From Halovenus sp. (GTDB taxonomy: Archaea > Halobacteriota > Halobacteria > Halobacteriales > Haloarculaceae): a stretch of 5,333 nt of DNA. How positions within the stretch are numbered: position 1 is the first letter of the stretch; the number at the start of each line of letters is the position of its first letter. The notes below the pieces were generated by a model, which did not search any database, was not told where the DNA came from, and was given only the letters and a program-made list of their open reading frames with translations. This document shows positions 1-5,031 of this stretch, one piece after another. Both the position numbers and the translations under genes were made by a program. The stretch covers positions 1 through 5,333 of the forward strand of contig JAQCNG010000312.1 in assembly GCA_028275145.1 (NCBI GenBank), written 5' to 3'.

Positions 1-1072
1 GGGGGCACTCTTGGCTGGTCCACGCTTCCGACCGGAGTTCCACCGCAATCCCGTATTCCTCGGCGGTACACGCCAGTCGCTCGGTGAATTGCTTGAACGC
101 CCAGAAGTTGTGTGTCTTGGCGTTGGTCTCGACCGACCAGTGGGTTTCCAGCACGTCGGTCAACCCACCGATATACACTGTGTCTACGCCCTCGGCGTAC
201 AGTCGTTCCAGCAGGTCACGACACAACGCTTCTTGTGCGTGGTCGCGGCGTCGGGTTCGCTTTCGGTACAGCCGCCGGATACGCTTGCTACTGTATCGGC
301 CTTCCCGTAGTTTGGACTGTAACCGGGCGATTTCTCGCGTCGTCTCACGGAATCGCTGGAACAACTCCCGGCCTTCGTACAGATATTGCTCGCCAGTTGT
401 GGTAGTACAGGCGACGAGATTGTTCGCACCAATATCCAGAGCGGCCGTCTCGTCGGCCAGTGGTGTGTCCCGTGCATCTGTAACAGTCACGGGTTGCGAA
501 GCTCGGAAGATGCTGTCTGTCTCGTCGTACCACAGGTCCAACCGGCCTTGGTCTTTGTAGTCGGGCCAGTTCGGGTCGCCAACGATTTCCAGCCGGAGAC
601 GACTTTTTGGGCTGTTGTGCCTGTCACGGAGTTCCTTTCCGACGACCATCTCAAGGCGGGAGCGGTCGCCCCATTCGACGGTGTAAGCGTCCTTTCGGAC
701 GACGCCTTTGAGAACACGTCCGTCGTCTTCGTTGCCACGGAAGCCCGGCGGGTCCGGGTGTTCCGTGACCGACGTGTTTGACTCGTCGTAATAGGCTTTC
801 TTGTTCCCGAAGAACCCGCGCCACGCTTCGGTGTTTGCTCGGCGGACAGTTTGAGCGGTGGACGCACCGAGAACGTCTTTGTATTGACCTTCGAGCTTGC
901 CGGTATCGGCGTCCCACACGTCGCCCTCGAAGCCGTCTTCGTCGTTGTACCGCATAAGCCGCTGGTAGTTGAGCTCGTTCCAGAGAGCGGCGGAAGCGTC
1001 CAACAGATCTCGTAGCACCCGCTCATCGTCGTCGGTGAGCGGTCGCACGGCGAACGTGTTGGTACGCTTCAC
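1..1072 (-). CDS. tnpB: TnpB, RNA-guided RuvC-like nuclease of an IS1341-type element (3' end cut by window edge)
   Basis: TnpB proteins are transposon-encoded RuvC-fold endonucleases guided by an RNA from the element's right end, and are ancestors of Cas12. I read 357 codons without a stop or frameshift from GTG at 1072-1070; the frame is still open at base 2. The N-terminus starts [11 protein letters not shown], typical of the haloarchaeal family. The RuvC-I motif is [10 protein letters not shown] with catalytic Asp213. A very basic segment follows at residues 258-277 (many Arg and Lys), then conserved THNFWAF. The visible end, SEAWTSQEC, has the first zinc-ribbon Cys at 356; the other cysteines and the RuvC-III Asp lie outside. 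The RuvC-II position, normally a Glu after a hydrophobic strand, reads VYIGGL with Gly302. The 89-residue spacing from Asp213 fits the position. The GTG start is supported by a TATA-like TTTAAG about 28 bases upstream, which fits a leaderless message. Family assignment is secure; activity is not. Confidence 0.93.
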   Translation of the reverse strand, partial: MKRTNTFAVRPLTDDDERVLRDLLDASAALWNELNYQRLMRYNDEDGFEGDVWDADTGKLEGQYKDVLGASTAQTVRRANTEAWRGFFGNKKAYYDESNTSVTEHPDPPGFRGNEDDGRVLKGVVRKDAYTVEWGDRSRLEMVVGKELRDRHNSPKSRLRLEIVGDPNWPDYKDQGRLDLWYDETDSIFRASQPVTVTDARDTPLADETAALDIGANNLVACTTTTGEQYLYEGRELFQRFRETTREIARLQSKLREGRYSSKRIRRLYRKRTRRRDHAQEALCRDLLERLYAEGVDTVYIGGLTDVLETHWSVETNAKTHNFWAFKQFTERLACTAEEYGIAVELRSEAWTSQECP

Positions 1073-1081
1073 GACAACAGA

Positions 1082-1089
1082 TTATTATA
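1082..1089 (+). promoter_or_regulatory. TATA-like box of the small RHH-like gene
   Basis: TTATTATA is centred about 28 bases before the ATG at 1114, the spacing expected for a leaderless archaeal transcript. It is the most AT-rich part of the intergenic gap. Confidence 0.55.
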
Positions 1090-1094
1090 CTTTT

Positions 1095-1108
1095 AGTCTT
1101 AAAGTCTT
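1095..1108. promoter_or_regulatory. Tandem AGTCTT repeat, candidate operator
   Basis: AGTCTT occurs at 1095-1100 and again at 1103-1108, eight bases apart, inside the 41-base gap between tnpB and the divergent RHH-like gene. Ribbon-helix-helix repressors such as MetJ bind tandem sites at about this spacing (established for MetJ). The repeat covers the tnpB TATA box. Operator function is inference, and the region is AT-rich enough that a six-base repeat could be chance. Confidence 0.35.
1098..1103 (-). promoter_or_regulatory. TATA-like box of tnpB
   Basis: On the minus strand this reads TTTAAG, centred about 28 bases before the GTG start of tnpB. That is where an archaeal TATA box should lie if transcription begins at the start codon. 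It overlaps one copy of the AGTCTT direct repeat. Confidence 0.5.
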
Positions 1109-1113
1109 TTCGT

Positions 1114-1257
1114 ATGCGCCCAAACATCGACATTTCACACACACTCGGTGGCCGAGTCAAAGACTACGCAGAAGCGAACGACTTGGACCTCTCGGAAGCC
1201 TATGCAGAGGTGTTAGAAGCTGGTCTGGAAGCGTTGGAGACTCAAGAACAGCAGTGA
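1114..1257 (+). CDS. Small ribbon-helix-helix-like protein, divergent from tnpB (47 aa)
   Basis: An ATG-TGA frame of 47 codons. The predicted order of elements fits a ribbon-helix-helix fold: a short strand (NIDISHTL, residues 4-11), helix A (about 12-24, GGRVKDYAEANDL) and helix B starting at LDLSEAYAEVLEAGLEAL (about 24-41). RHH proteins form dimers that bind DNA through the N-terminal strand and often repress their own operon or act as antitoxins. The gene stands where tnpA would be in an IS605-type element, divergent from tnpB with 41 bases between start codons, so both promoters share the same DNA. It has its own TATA-like box and a T6 tract just after the stop. I infer it controls tnpB or itself. 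A degenerate or structural accessory role cannot be excluded. The RHH call rests on pattern only; no gene symbol is justified. Confidence 0.75.
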   Translation: MRPNIDISHTLGGRVKDYAEANDLDLSEAYAEVLEAGLEALETQEQQ

Positions 1258-1265
1258 CGTGGCGG

Positions 1266-1271
1266 TTTTTT
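1266..1271 (+). terminator. Oligo-T tract after the RHH-like gene
   Basis: Six consecutive T residues begin 9 bases after the stop codon, following a GC-rich GGCGG. Short T runs act as intrinsic termination signals in archaea without needing a hairpin. Use here is inferred from position. Confidence 0.45.
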
Positions 1272-1285
1272 ACCGGAGCTTACGC

Positions 1286-1375
1286 GATTCACTCCCGCCC
1301 TGTTCGCTCCTCGGTTCCGACTAAGCGTCGGAACGCTCGTCACTCACGGGAAGGGCGGGATTCTCTCGCTGAATC
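1286..1375. repeat. Nested foldback at the element's left end
   Basis: Three inverted pairs nest here. The inner stem is GTTCCGAC (1314-1321) with GTCGGAAC (1327-1334) around a 5-base loop. The middle stem is TCCCGCCCT (1293-1301) with AGGGCGGGA (1352-1360). The outer pair is GATTCA (1286-1291) with TGAATC (1370-1375). A further short pair, GATTC (1359-1363) with GAATC (1371-1375), could bring the cleavage side next to the hairpin foot. Single-stranded hairpins at element ends are what Y1 transposases recognise, and guide bases by the hairpin foot pair with the cleavage site in IS608. By analogy this is the left-end recognition structure. Confidence 0.65.
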
Positions 1376-1428
1376 AAGATAGGCCGTGACTCTCTGTGGC
1401 CCATCGGGTAGATATCCAGGTCGGTCAC
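1321..1428 (-). pseudogene. Possible truncated reading frame interrupted by the element
   Basis: A GTG at 1428-1426 overlaps the Nudix stop as GTGA, a common arrangement in coupled prokaryotic genes. It opens a frame of 35 codons ending in TAG inside the element's foldback. The first 18 codons (VTDLDIYPMGHRESRPIL) are host sequence and the rest is element sequence. If real, it is the 5' remnant of a gene co-transcribed with the Nudix gene and cut by the insertion, with the remainder expected beyond the element's right end. I do not recognise the peptide, and a frame this short may be chance. Confidence 0.22.
1373..1377 (-). other. Putative TTGAT target site at the left junction
   Basis: Read on the minus strand this is TTGAT, immediately before the presumed first element base (1372). 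IS200/IS605 elements insert 3' of a 4-5 base target and leave no target duplication. The match to the ISDra2 target is the only support beside the position next to the foldback. Confidence 0.45.
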
Positions 1429-1925
1429 CCCGACACCTCCTCGCTGTCAGTGCGGTTGCCCTCGACGGCGTCGATAGCGCGCTCTCCCGCCTCGACGACG
1501 TCGGCCGGGAGTTCGTGGGCTCTCGCACGGAGCTGTTGTGGGGTGAGCCACTCCCAGGCATCGGCCGGTGCCTCCCCCGGTTCCGGGTCGATGTCACGGC
1601 TCTGGGCCCGCCCGTAGTAGACAAAATCCACGTGCTGATGACCCACGTCACCGTTGTAGACGTCGATATCCTCGAGCAGGAAGTGCTGTGGCTGTGGGAG
1701 ACTCCGGGCTGTCTCCGAGTGCAATGCCCCGCGCGGGGTAACCAGGTCGACTGCCAACCCGAGTTCCTCGCCAACCTCCCGGAGCGCGGCCTCGTGTGGG
1801 AGTTCGTCACGGTCGAGATGACCGCCCGGCGGGAGCCACATCTCCAGTTTCTCGTGTTCGTGTAGCGCTGTTGCGCCCCCGTTGACGACGTACACCGTCG
1901 CCACGAAATGCCGTGTCGTCTCCAT
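1425..1925 (-). CDS. Nudix family hydrolase (166 aa)
   Basis: Nudix enzymes hydrolyse nucleoside diphosphates linked to another moiety, using divalent metal held by the Nudix box. The box is complete at residues 35-57: Gly35, Glu41, then REVGEELGL at 49-57, matching GX5EX7REUXEEXGU with the metal-binding Glu residues present. The N-terminal strand (TRHFVATVYVV) and LPPGGHLD before the box are typical of MutT/ADP-ribose pyrophosphatase-like members. Length is normal for a single-domain Nudix protein. I chose ATG at 1925-1923 because the strand leading into the Nudix fold begins there, and any longer start would run into the divergent regulator's promoter. The 3' side is only 52 bases from the transposon end. 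Substrate cannot be told: nucleotide clean-up, ADP-ribose and capped dinucleotides are all possible. It lies divergent from a winged-helix regulator gene that may control it. Confidence 0.93.
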   Translation of the reverse strand: METTRHFVATVYVVNGGATALHEHEKLEMWLPPGGHLDRDELPHEAALREVGEELGLAVDLVTPRGALHSETARSLPQPQHFLLEDIDVYNGDVGHQHVDFVYYGRAQSRDIDPEPGEAPADAWEWLTPQQLRARAHELPADVVEAGERAIDAVEGNRTDSEEVSG

Positions 1926-1935
1926 ACGACGGCCA

Positions 1936-1945
1936 GTGCCGGCAC
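1936..1945. promoter_or_regulatory. Perfect 10-base palindrome between divergent genes
   Basis: GTGCCGGCAC is a perfect palindrome 11 bases before the Nudix start codon, within the 78-base gap shared with the regulator gene. It could be an operator for the adjacent winged-helix protein. GC-rich palindromes of this size are not rare in such DNA, so support is weak. Confidence 0.25.
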
Positions 1946-1960
1946 CGGCTTGTGTGTTGT

Positions 1961-1979
1961 CCTTCTCGAAGGGCTTAAG
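1961..1979 (+). promoter_or_regulatory. Promoter of the winged-helix gene: inverted repeat plus TATA-like box
   Basis: CTTAAG at 1974-1979 is centred about 28 bases before the ATG at 2004, which fits a leaderless transcript. Directly upstream, CCTTC-TC-GAAGG (1961-1972) is an inverted repeat covering the BRE position, where a bound regulator could block TFB. No Shine-Dalgarno precedes the ATG. Promoter use is inferred. Confidence 0.4.
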
Positions 1980-2003
1980 CACCAGACTCACGATAGTTGA
2001 ACC

Positions 2004-2354
2004 ATGAGCACACAGGCCGCCGAGGAGCAACTCTCCGAGGACGAGCGCCGGGGGCTCGAACTCGTCCGGGAGACCGGTGGTATCCACCAGAGCGACTTCT
2101 GGAAGGAACTCGACGTGAGCTCCCGCACCGGGAGCCGAATCGTGGATACGCTCGTCGACCGGGACCTCATCGAGCGCGAGGAGGCCGTCTACCAGGGCCA
2201 CAACACGTACCTGCTGACGCCACGGGCCCGCGACCTCGAGTTCTCGATGCTGATGGCCGGCGACATGCTCTCACCGTTCGTCGGCAGCGAGGAGGTCGAC
2301 CCGCAGAACGACACGTTCTCCCAGTGGGTGATGCAACTGGCCTACGAGGACTGA
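2004..2354 (+). CDS. Winged helix-turn-helix transcriptional regulator, MarR-like (116 aa)
   Basis: Single-domain DNA-binding protein. After an acidic N-terminal tail, helix 1 is about residues 11-24 (LSEDERRGLELVRE). A helix-turn-helix follows at about 28-52 (QSDFWKELDVSSRTGSRIVDTLVD), with recognition helix SSRTGSRIVDTL. The wing is about 57-72 (EREEAVYQGHNTYLLT), and the tail beyond residue 73 may serve dimerisation. This is the MarR/archaeal wHTH pattern. No ligand-binding domain is present. Length is normal for the group. The gene is divergent from the Nudix gene and ends convergently with the PUA gene; the two coding regions overlap by 13 bases. Targets are unknown; itself and the Nudix gene are the natural candidates. 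Confidence 0.85.
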   Translation: MSTQAAEEQLSEDERRGLELVRETGGIHQSDFWKELDVSSRTGSRIVDTLVDRDLIEREEAVYQGHNTYLLTPRARDLEFSMLMAGDMLSPFVGSEEVDPQNDTFSQWVMQLAYED

Positions 2355-2803
2355 CGACTGTCGCGGATATCGACGGCCATCCCCGTCCCGAAGGCCAGCA
2401 TCCCCCGACCGGCGAGTTCTGCCCGCCCAACCGCCAGTATCTCCTCGTCGTGGACGACCAGCACCTCGTCACGCGGCCGGATGGTGCTGTCGGCCGACTG
2501 GACGAACTTCGCGAACACGTTGCGCCCATCTGTCACGTACGGCACACTCTCCTCACCGACAACGACGCTGTACTCGCCCCCGGACCGCTCCTCGTGGAGG
2601 CGACGACCGCCCGCGAGGCCGAGACGGAGACGGCCGTCTGTGCCGTAGGTCGCGAGGCGACTGTCGGGGCCGTAGACCTGTCGGGGTCGGCCGGAACCGG
2701 TCCGGGTCAGAGAGAGCTCACTCCCCTCGGGAAACAGTATGTCTCCCGCGCCAGCGCCGAACTGGCAGTCGGCGACGGTTCGCAACCTGCCCATCTCAGT
2801 CAT
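2342..2803 (-). CDS. PUA-domain protein, probable RNA-binding (153 aa)
   Basis: PUA domains bind structured RNA and occur in archaeosine transglycosylase and pseudouridine synthases. The C-terminal half (about 77-148) is a clear PUA: NVFAKFVQSADSTIRPRDEVLVV, then ILAVGRAELAGRGMLAFGTGMAVDIR (positions 95-117 and 122-147). The N-terminal half (about 1-75) carries DCQFGAGAGDILFP and looks like the pre-PUA part of a small haloarchaeal family of stand-alone PUA proteins; no catalytic motif is visible. ATG at 2803 overlaps the upstream gene's stop in ATGACTGA, so the two are probably translationally coupled; ATG at 2794 is a possible alternative. The 3' end overlaps the convergent regulator by 13 bases. 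A role in tRNA or rRNA modification or binding is inference. Confidence 0.87.
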   Translation of the reverse strand: MTEMGRLRTVADCQFGAGAGDILFPEGSELSLTRTGSGRPRQVYGPDSRLATYGTDGRLRLGLAGGRRLHEERSGGEYSVVVGEESVPYVTDGRNVFAKFVQSADSTIRPRDEVLVVHDEEILAVGRAELAGRGMLAFGTGMAVDIRDSRQSS

Positions 2804-3026
2804 TGCTCTGGCCCAGGCCGTCGTCGCTGTTTCTCTCCGTGGCCACCCGTCCGAGCACGTACGGCGTGACGATTACATCGAGAACCGCGAAACCCAGAGC
2901 CAGATAGGTCGTCGTGGGGTCGTCGATGAACAGCACTGCGACGGTGGCGATCATGAGACCACCGGAGAGTCCAAGGAGCGCGCGCACCCGCCGGTCGGCG
3001 AATGGGTTCTCTGCGAGTTCGCTCAT
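2796..3026 (-). CDS. Small two-helix membrane protein (76 aa)
   Basis: I do not recognise the family. The protein has a short charged N-terminus with NPFADRRVR, a first membrane helix at about residues 16-34 (ending VAVLFI), a short loop with DDPTTT, a second helix at about 40-59 (YLALGFAVLDVIVTPYVLG) and a charged tail with RVATERNSDD. Both ends would be on the same side, probably the cytoplasm. I chose ATG at 3026-3024: a TATA-like box is centred 28 bases upstream, whereas the in-frame ATG at 3068 would place that box inside the gene. GGAGGT abuts the chosen ATG, too close to act as a usual ribosome site. It is first in an operon with the PUA gene, overlapping by 8 bases. Confidence 0.8.
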   Translation of the reverse strand: MSELAENPFADRRVRALLGLSGGLMIATVAVLFIDDPTTTYLALGFAVLDVIVTPYVLGRVATERNSDDGLGQSND

Positions 3027-3050
3027 ACCTCCCGTCGTGTCCAGAGCAAC

Positions 3051-3057
3051 AAAAATA
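3051..3057 (-). promoter_or_regulatory. TATA-like box of the membrane protein-PUA operon
   Basis: The minus strand reads TATTTTT, standing out in GC-rich surroundings and centred 28 bases before the ATG at 3026. It supports a leaderless start there and decides against the longer frame. Confidence 0.6.
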
Positions 3058-3098
3058 CAACGCAGCACTGCCCCTGCGGAGACGGCAGAGCCGACCGG

Positions 3099-4307
3099 TC
3101 ACGGGAGGATGCCGTCGTCCACCTCGTCGAGCGTGGCACCGACTGCCTCGAGCTGTTCGACCGGTTGCTCGAACCCGGTCAGCCCACAACCCCGTGGCTC
3201 TATCCCGCCCTCCTGGTCGACGAAGATTGTGGTCGTCATGTCGAACTCGCAGGCGATGGCCTGTCCACCCGGCGGGATGGTGAACCGCTCGCCGTTTATC
3301 TCGAAGGCCAGTTGCGTGGTGACCACCATCTCGCTGAACTCCGCACCCGGGTCACTCGCCGGCTGCTCCCGGTCGACGTGTGTCGGGAACCACACAGAGA
3401 CGTTCTCGTTGTCCATCTCGGCGACGAAGGTCCGTTGTTCGGTCTCCCCCGCGGGGATGAGCGCCCGGTCACCGACGAGTTCGTCTCCGGCCCCGTCGAG
3501 TATGCGCACCTCGCTGGCCGCCCAGTCGGCGAGCGACTCGCCGTTCATCTCGACACCGCCGGCGAATGCCGGTGTCGGCACCGGCGTCACCTCGTTGTCG
3601 TTTGTAATCGTGACCGTCGTCACAATCTCTGTTGTCTCGTTCGTGACCTCGCCCCACTCCGTGGTGGCGTCCTCCACCGTGACGGAGGGCTCGATGTCGA
3701 ACCCCGACCGGGTGGGCGAGTACTCGCCCTCGAACTCGTCGGTGCTCTCGTCGAGCGCGCCCTCGATATCTGTCTGTATCTCGTCCTCGATAGTCGTGCT
3801 GTGGCTGCCCGAGAACGGTCCGAGACTCGCGTCCGCTGTCGCGTCGGCCACCAGTCCGCTCACCTCTCCGTTGTTCAGGTGTCTCCCCCACCACACCGAG
3901 AGGTTCTCGGCGAACAGTGTGGTCGTGAAATTGAGACTGTTCTGCCCCGAGTCGACCTCGAGGTCGGTCCCCTCGCCCTCGGCCAGTCTGACCCCTTCGA
4001 GTTCGACGTCGTACACGATATCGGCCTCACCCCCGAAGCCAAACGGGTTGGGGTTCTCCAGTCCAACCTCGGTGACGACGTCGACATCCTGGCCGTCCAC
4101 CTCGCCCCACCTGTTGTCGGTCAACTCTGTCTCCGGCAGGCCGAGCACGCCCAGCACGAACAGGGCCACCACCACCAGCACCAGACTGCTGACACCGAGA
4201 GCCAGCATCTTGGCCACGCGTCTGAATCTCCTGTCGCCGTCGCTGTCCGGTGCCACGGGGCCTCCGCCGTCCCCGGGGCCGTTGCCGCTCTCGGTCCTCT
4301 CGCTCAT
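3099..4307 (-). CDS. Membrane-anchored LEA type 2 (LEA14/WHy-like) protein (402 aa)
   Basis: LEA2/WHy domains are immunoglobulin-like beta sandwiches known from plant desiccation and hypersensitive-response proteins, and they recur in archaea; molecular function is poorly known. Residues 1-33 are a hydrophilic Gly/Pro/Asp-rich tail ending in basic residues (RRFRRVAK). Residues 34-57 form one membrane helix, so the rest should face outside. The first LEA2 domain starts near 68 with the hallmark NPNPF at 85-89, followed by YDVELEGVRLAEGEG. A second similar domain starts near 205, where NDN at 236-238 takes the NPN place, followed by VEMNGESLADWA. Two cysteines occur near the C-terminus, possibly a disulfide. 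ATG at 4307 is chosen because a TATA-like box lies 28 bases upstream; GTG at 4313 would add two residues. A stress or cell-surface role is inference. Confidence 0.85.
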   Translation of the reverse strand: MSERTESGNGPGDGGGPVAPDSDGDRRFRRVAKMLALGVSSLVLVVVALFVLGVLGLPETELTDNRWGEVDGQDVDVVTEVGLENPNPFGFGGEADIVYDVELEGVRLAEGEGTDLEVDSGQNSLNFTTTLFAENLSVWWGRHLNNGEVSGLVADATADASLGPFSGSHSTTIEDEIQTDIEGALDESTDEFEGEYSPTRSGFDIEPSVTVEDATTEWGEVTNETTEIVTTVTITNDNEVTPVPTPAFAGGVEMNGESLADWAASEVRILDGAGDELVGDRALIPAGETEQRTFVAEMDNENVSVWFPTHVDREQPASDPGAEFSEMVVTTQLAFEINGERFTIPPGGQAIACEFDMTTTIFVDQEGGIEPRGCGLTGFEQPVEQLEAVGATLDEVDDGILP

Positions 4308-4331
4308 CGCCACCTACTGTGTCTCTCACGG

Positions 4332-4337
4332 GTATAC
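4332..4337 (-). promoter_or_regulatory. TATA-like box of the LEA2 gene
   Basis: GTATAC, a perfect hexamer palindrome, is centred about 27.5 bases before the ATG at 4307 and only about 21.5 before the GTG at 4313. This favours the ATG as a leaderless start. Confidence 0.5.
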
Positions 4338-4401
4338 ACCTTGTGAACGACTGCTGTTCGACCGCAACCGGCTTACAGTTTCGTAACAGGAACGACGCTG
4401 T

Positions 4402-4465
4402 CGGTTCGCCCGTCTCGGCGACACCCCGAGCGGGAACCGTCCGGTTCGCTCACTCCCGTCGGGAG
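4402..4465 (-). terminator. Cluster of stem-loops downstream of the NYN gene
   Basis: Within 70 bases after the NYN stop codon three inverted repeats lie in series: CTCCCG-T-CGGGAG (4453-4465), GAACCG-TC-CGGTTC (4434-4447), and a long bulged stem pairing 4402-4418 with 4426-4439. The last two share the GAACCG arm, so they would compete. No oligo-T tract follows. The cluster could end or process the NYN transcript, or be a repeat remnant. The gap from 4308 to 4471 holds nothing else except the LEA2 promoter. Confidence 0.4.
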
Positions 4466-4471
4466 AGCCTG

Positions 4472-4975
4472 TCAGAGCAAGAACCGCTCGGTTCGCTCGC
4501 TCATATCGGTAAAGTCGTCTGCGCGCGCACGGAGTTGCTCGGCGGTAGACCCCTCGAAACAGACCGTCTCGACGCGCACCCCCTCGTGTTTGAGATGGCT
4601 ACAGAGACGCGCAAAGTCGCCGTCGCCCGTACAGAGAACGATGGTGTCGACGTGATTCGCGAGCGTGACGGCGTCCAGGCTCATCCCAACGTCCCAGTCT
4701 GCCTTCTTGCTCCCGTCGGCGAAGGTCCGGATCTCCTTTATGCGGGTCTCGAACCCGATATCCTCGAGCGCCTCGAAAAACGACTCCTCCTCGGGCGCGT
4801 CCGCCCGGATGGCGTAGGCGATCGCCCGGGTCAGCTCGCGCCCCGCGACGGTTTCCTCGAGTAACGCGGCGTAATCGATATTCCGGGAGTACATACTCTG
4901 GGCGGAGTGATACAGGTTCTGCGAGTCGGCAAGCACAGCAACCCGCTGTTGCGGGTGGACGTAACTGTCGCTCAT
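4472..4975 (-). CDS. NYN-domain (LabA/DUF88-like) PIN-fold protein, putative RNase (167 aa)
   Basis: NYN domains share the PIN fold with a metal-binding cluster of acidic residues and usually act on RNA. Here the cluster is visible: Asp17 and Asn20 in VLADSQNL, Asp93/Asp95 in KKADWDVGM, and Asp118/Asp120 in CTGDGDFARL. The order, spacing and full length match LabA-like proteins, so the active site appears intact. The frame opens upstream to ATG at 5002, but I prefer ATG at 4975: MSDSYVHPQQ runs straight into the first strand, and a weak AT-rich CTAT sits about 28 bases upstream. The gene follows the htpX-like gene on the same strand after 56 bases, so co-transcription is possible. The RNA substrate is unknown. 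Confidence 0.88.
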   Translation of the reverse strand: MSDSYVHPQQRVAVLADSQNLYHSAQSMYSRNIDYAALLEETVAGRELTRAIAYAIRADAPEEESFFEALEDIGFETRIKEIRTFADGSKKADWDVGMSLDAVTLANHVDTIVLCTGDGDFARLCSHLKHEGVRVETVCFEGSTAEQLRARADDFTDMSERTERFLL

Positions 4976-5031
4976 CGTCGTGAGTCTGTCCGCGAGCGGC
5001 ATAGACCTTTCTCACCGCCCCGGGCCCGCGC

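Larger units (their letters stand above)
1..1372 (-). mobile_element. IS1341-type (IS200/IS605 superfamily) element, left part; right end outside the window
   Basis: The segment holds a tnpB gene, a small divergent ribbon-helix-helix-like gene and, next to the flank, a large foldback structure. In IS200/IS605 elements the left end lies just 3' of a short target motif and contains a subterminal hairpin rather than terminal inverted repeats. Reading the minus strand, TTGAT occupies 1377-1373 and the foldback begins 13 bases further on (1293-1360), so I place the left end at 1372. TTGAT is the target of the related ISDra2, which is established; that this element uses it is inference. No tnpA is visible, so movement would need a Y1 transposase in trans. 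Base composition and codon use (more TTG, TTT and AGT codons) look less GC-biased than the flank. The right end, with the expected guide RNA region overlapping the 3' end of tnpB, lies left of base 1. Confidence 0.75.

Noticed and set aside
487..1026. 179-codon minus-strand frame inside tnpB
   Set aside because: It lies in a different frame from the intact TnpB reading, which shows DIGANN and the other family motifs; its Thr/Ser/Arg-rich product matches nothing I know.
1258..1424. Possible CRISPR or tRNA in the structured gap
   Set aside because: There is no regular repeat-spacer pattern and no cloverleaf or T-loop consensus; the structure is explained by the transposon end.
1926..2201. Longer N-terminal extension of the Nudix protein to an ATG at 2201
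   Set aside because: It would cover the divergent promoter region and the start of the wHTH gene, and adds sequence unlike a Nudix domain. The core begins at METTRHF (1925).
1997..2869. 290-codon plus-strand frame across the regulator and PUA genes
   Set aside because: It is Arg/Pro/Gly-rich, overlaps the wHTH gene in another frame and runs antisense to the PUA gene, both of which have family motifs.
3027..3068. Start of the small membrane protein at ATG 3068
   Set aside because: The TATA-like box at 3051-3057 would then be inside the gene. ATG 3026 lies at the leaderless spacing from that box.
2739..4386. Two long open frames on the plus strand (535 and 490 codons) across the membrane-protein and LEA2 genes
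   Set aside because: They are antisense to genes with clear domains and membrane helices, have no recognisable motifs, and are rich in Arg, Pro and Ser. High GC at third positions keeps antisense frames open in such genomes.
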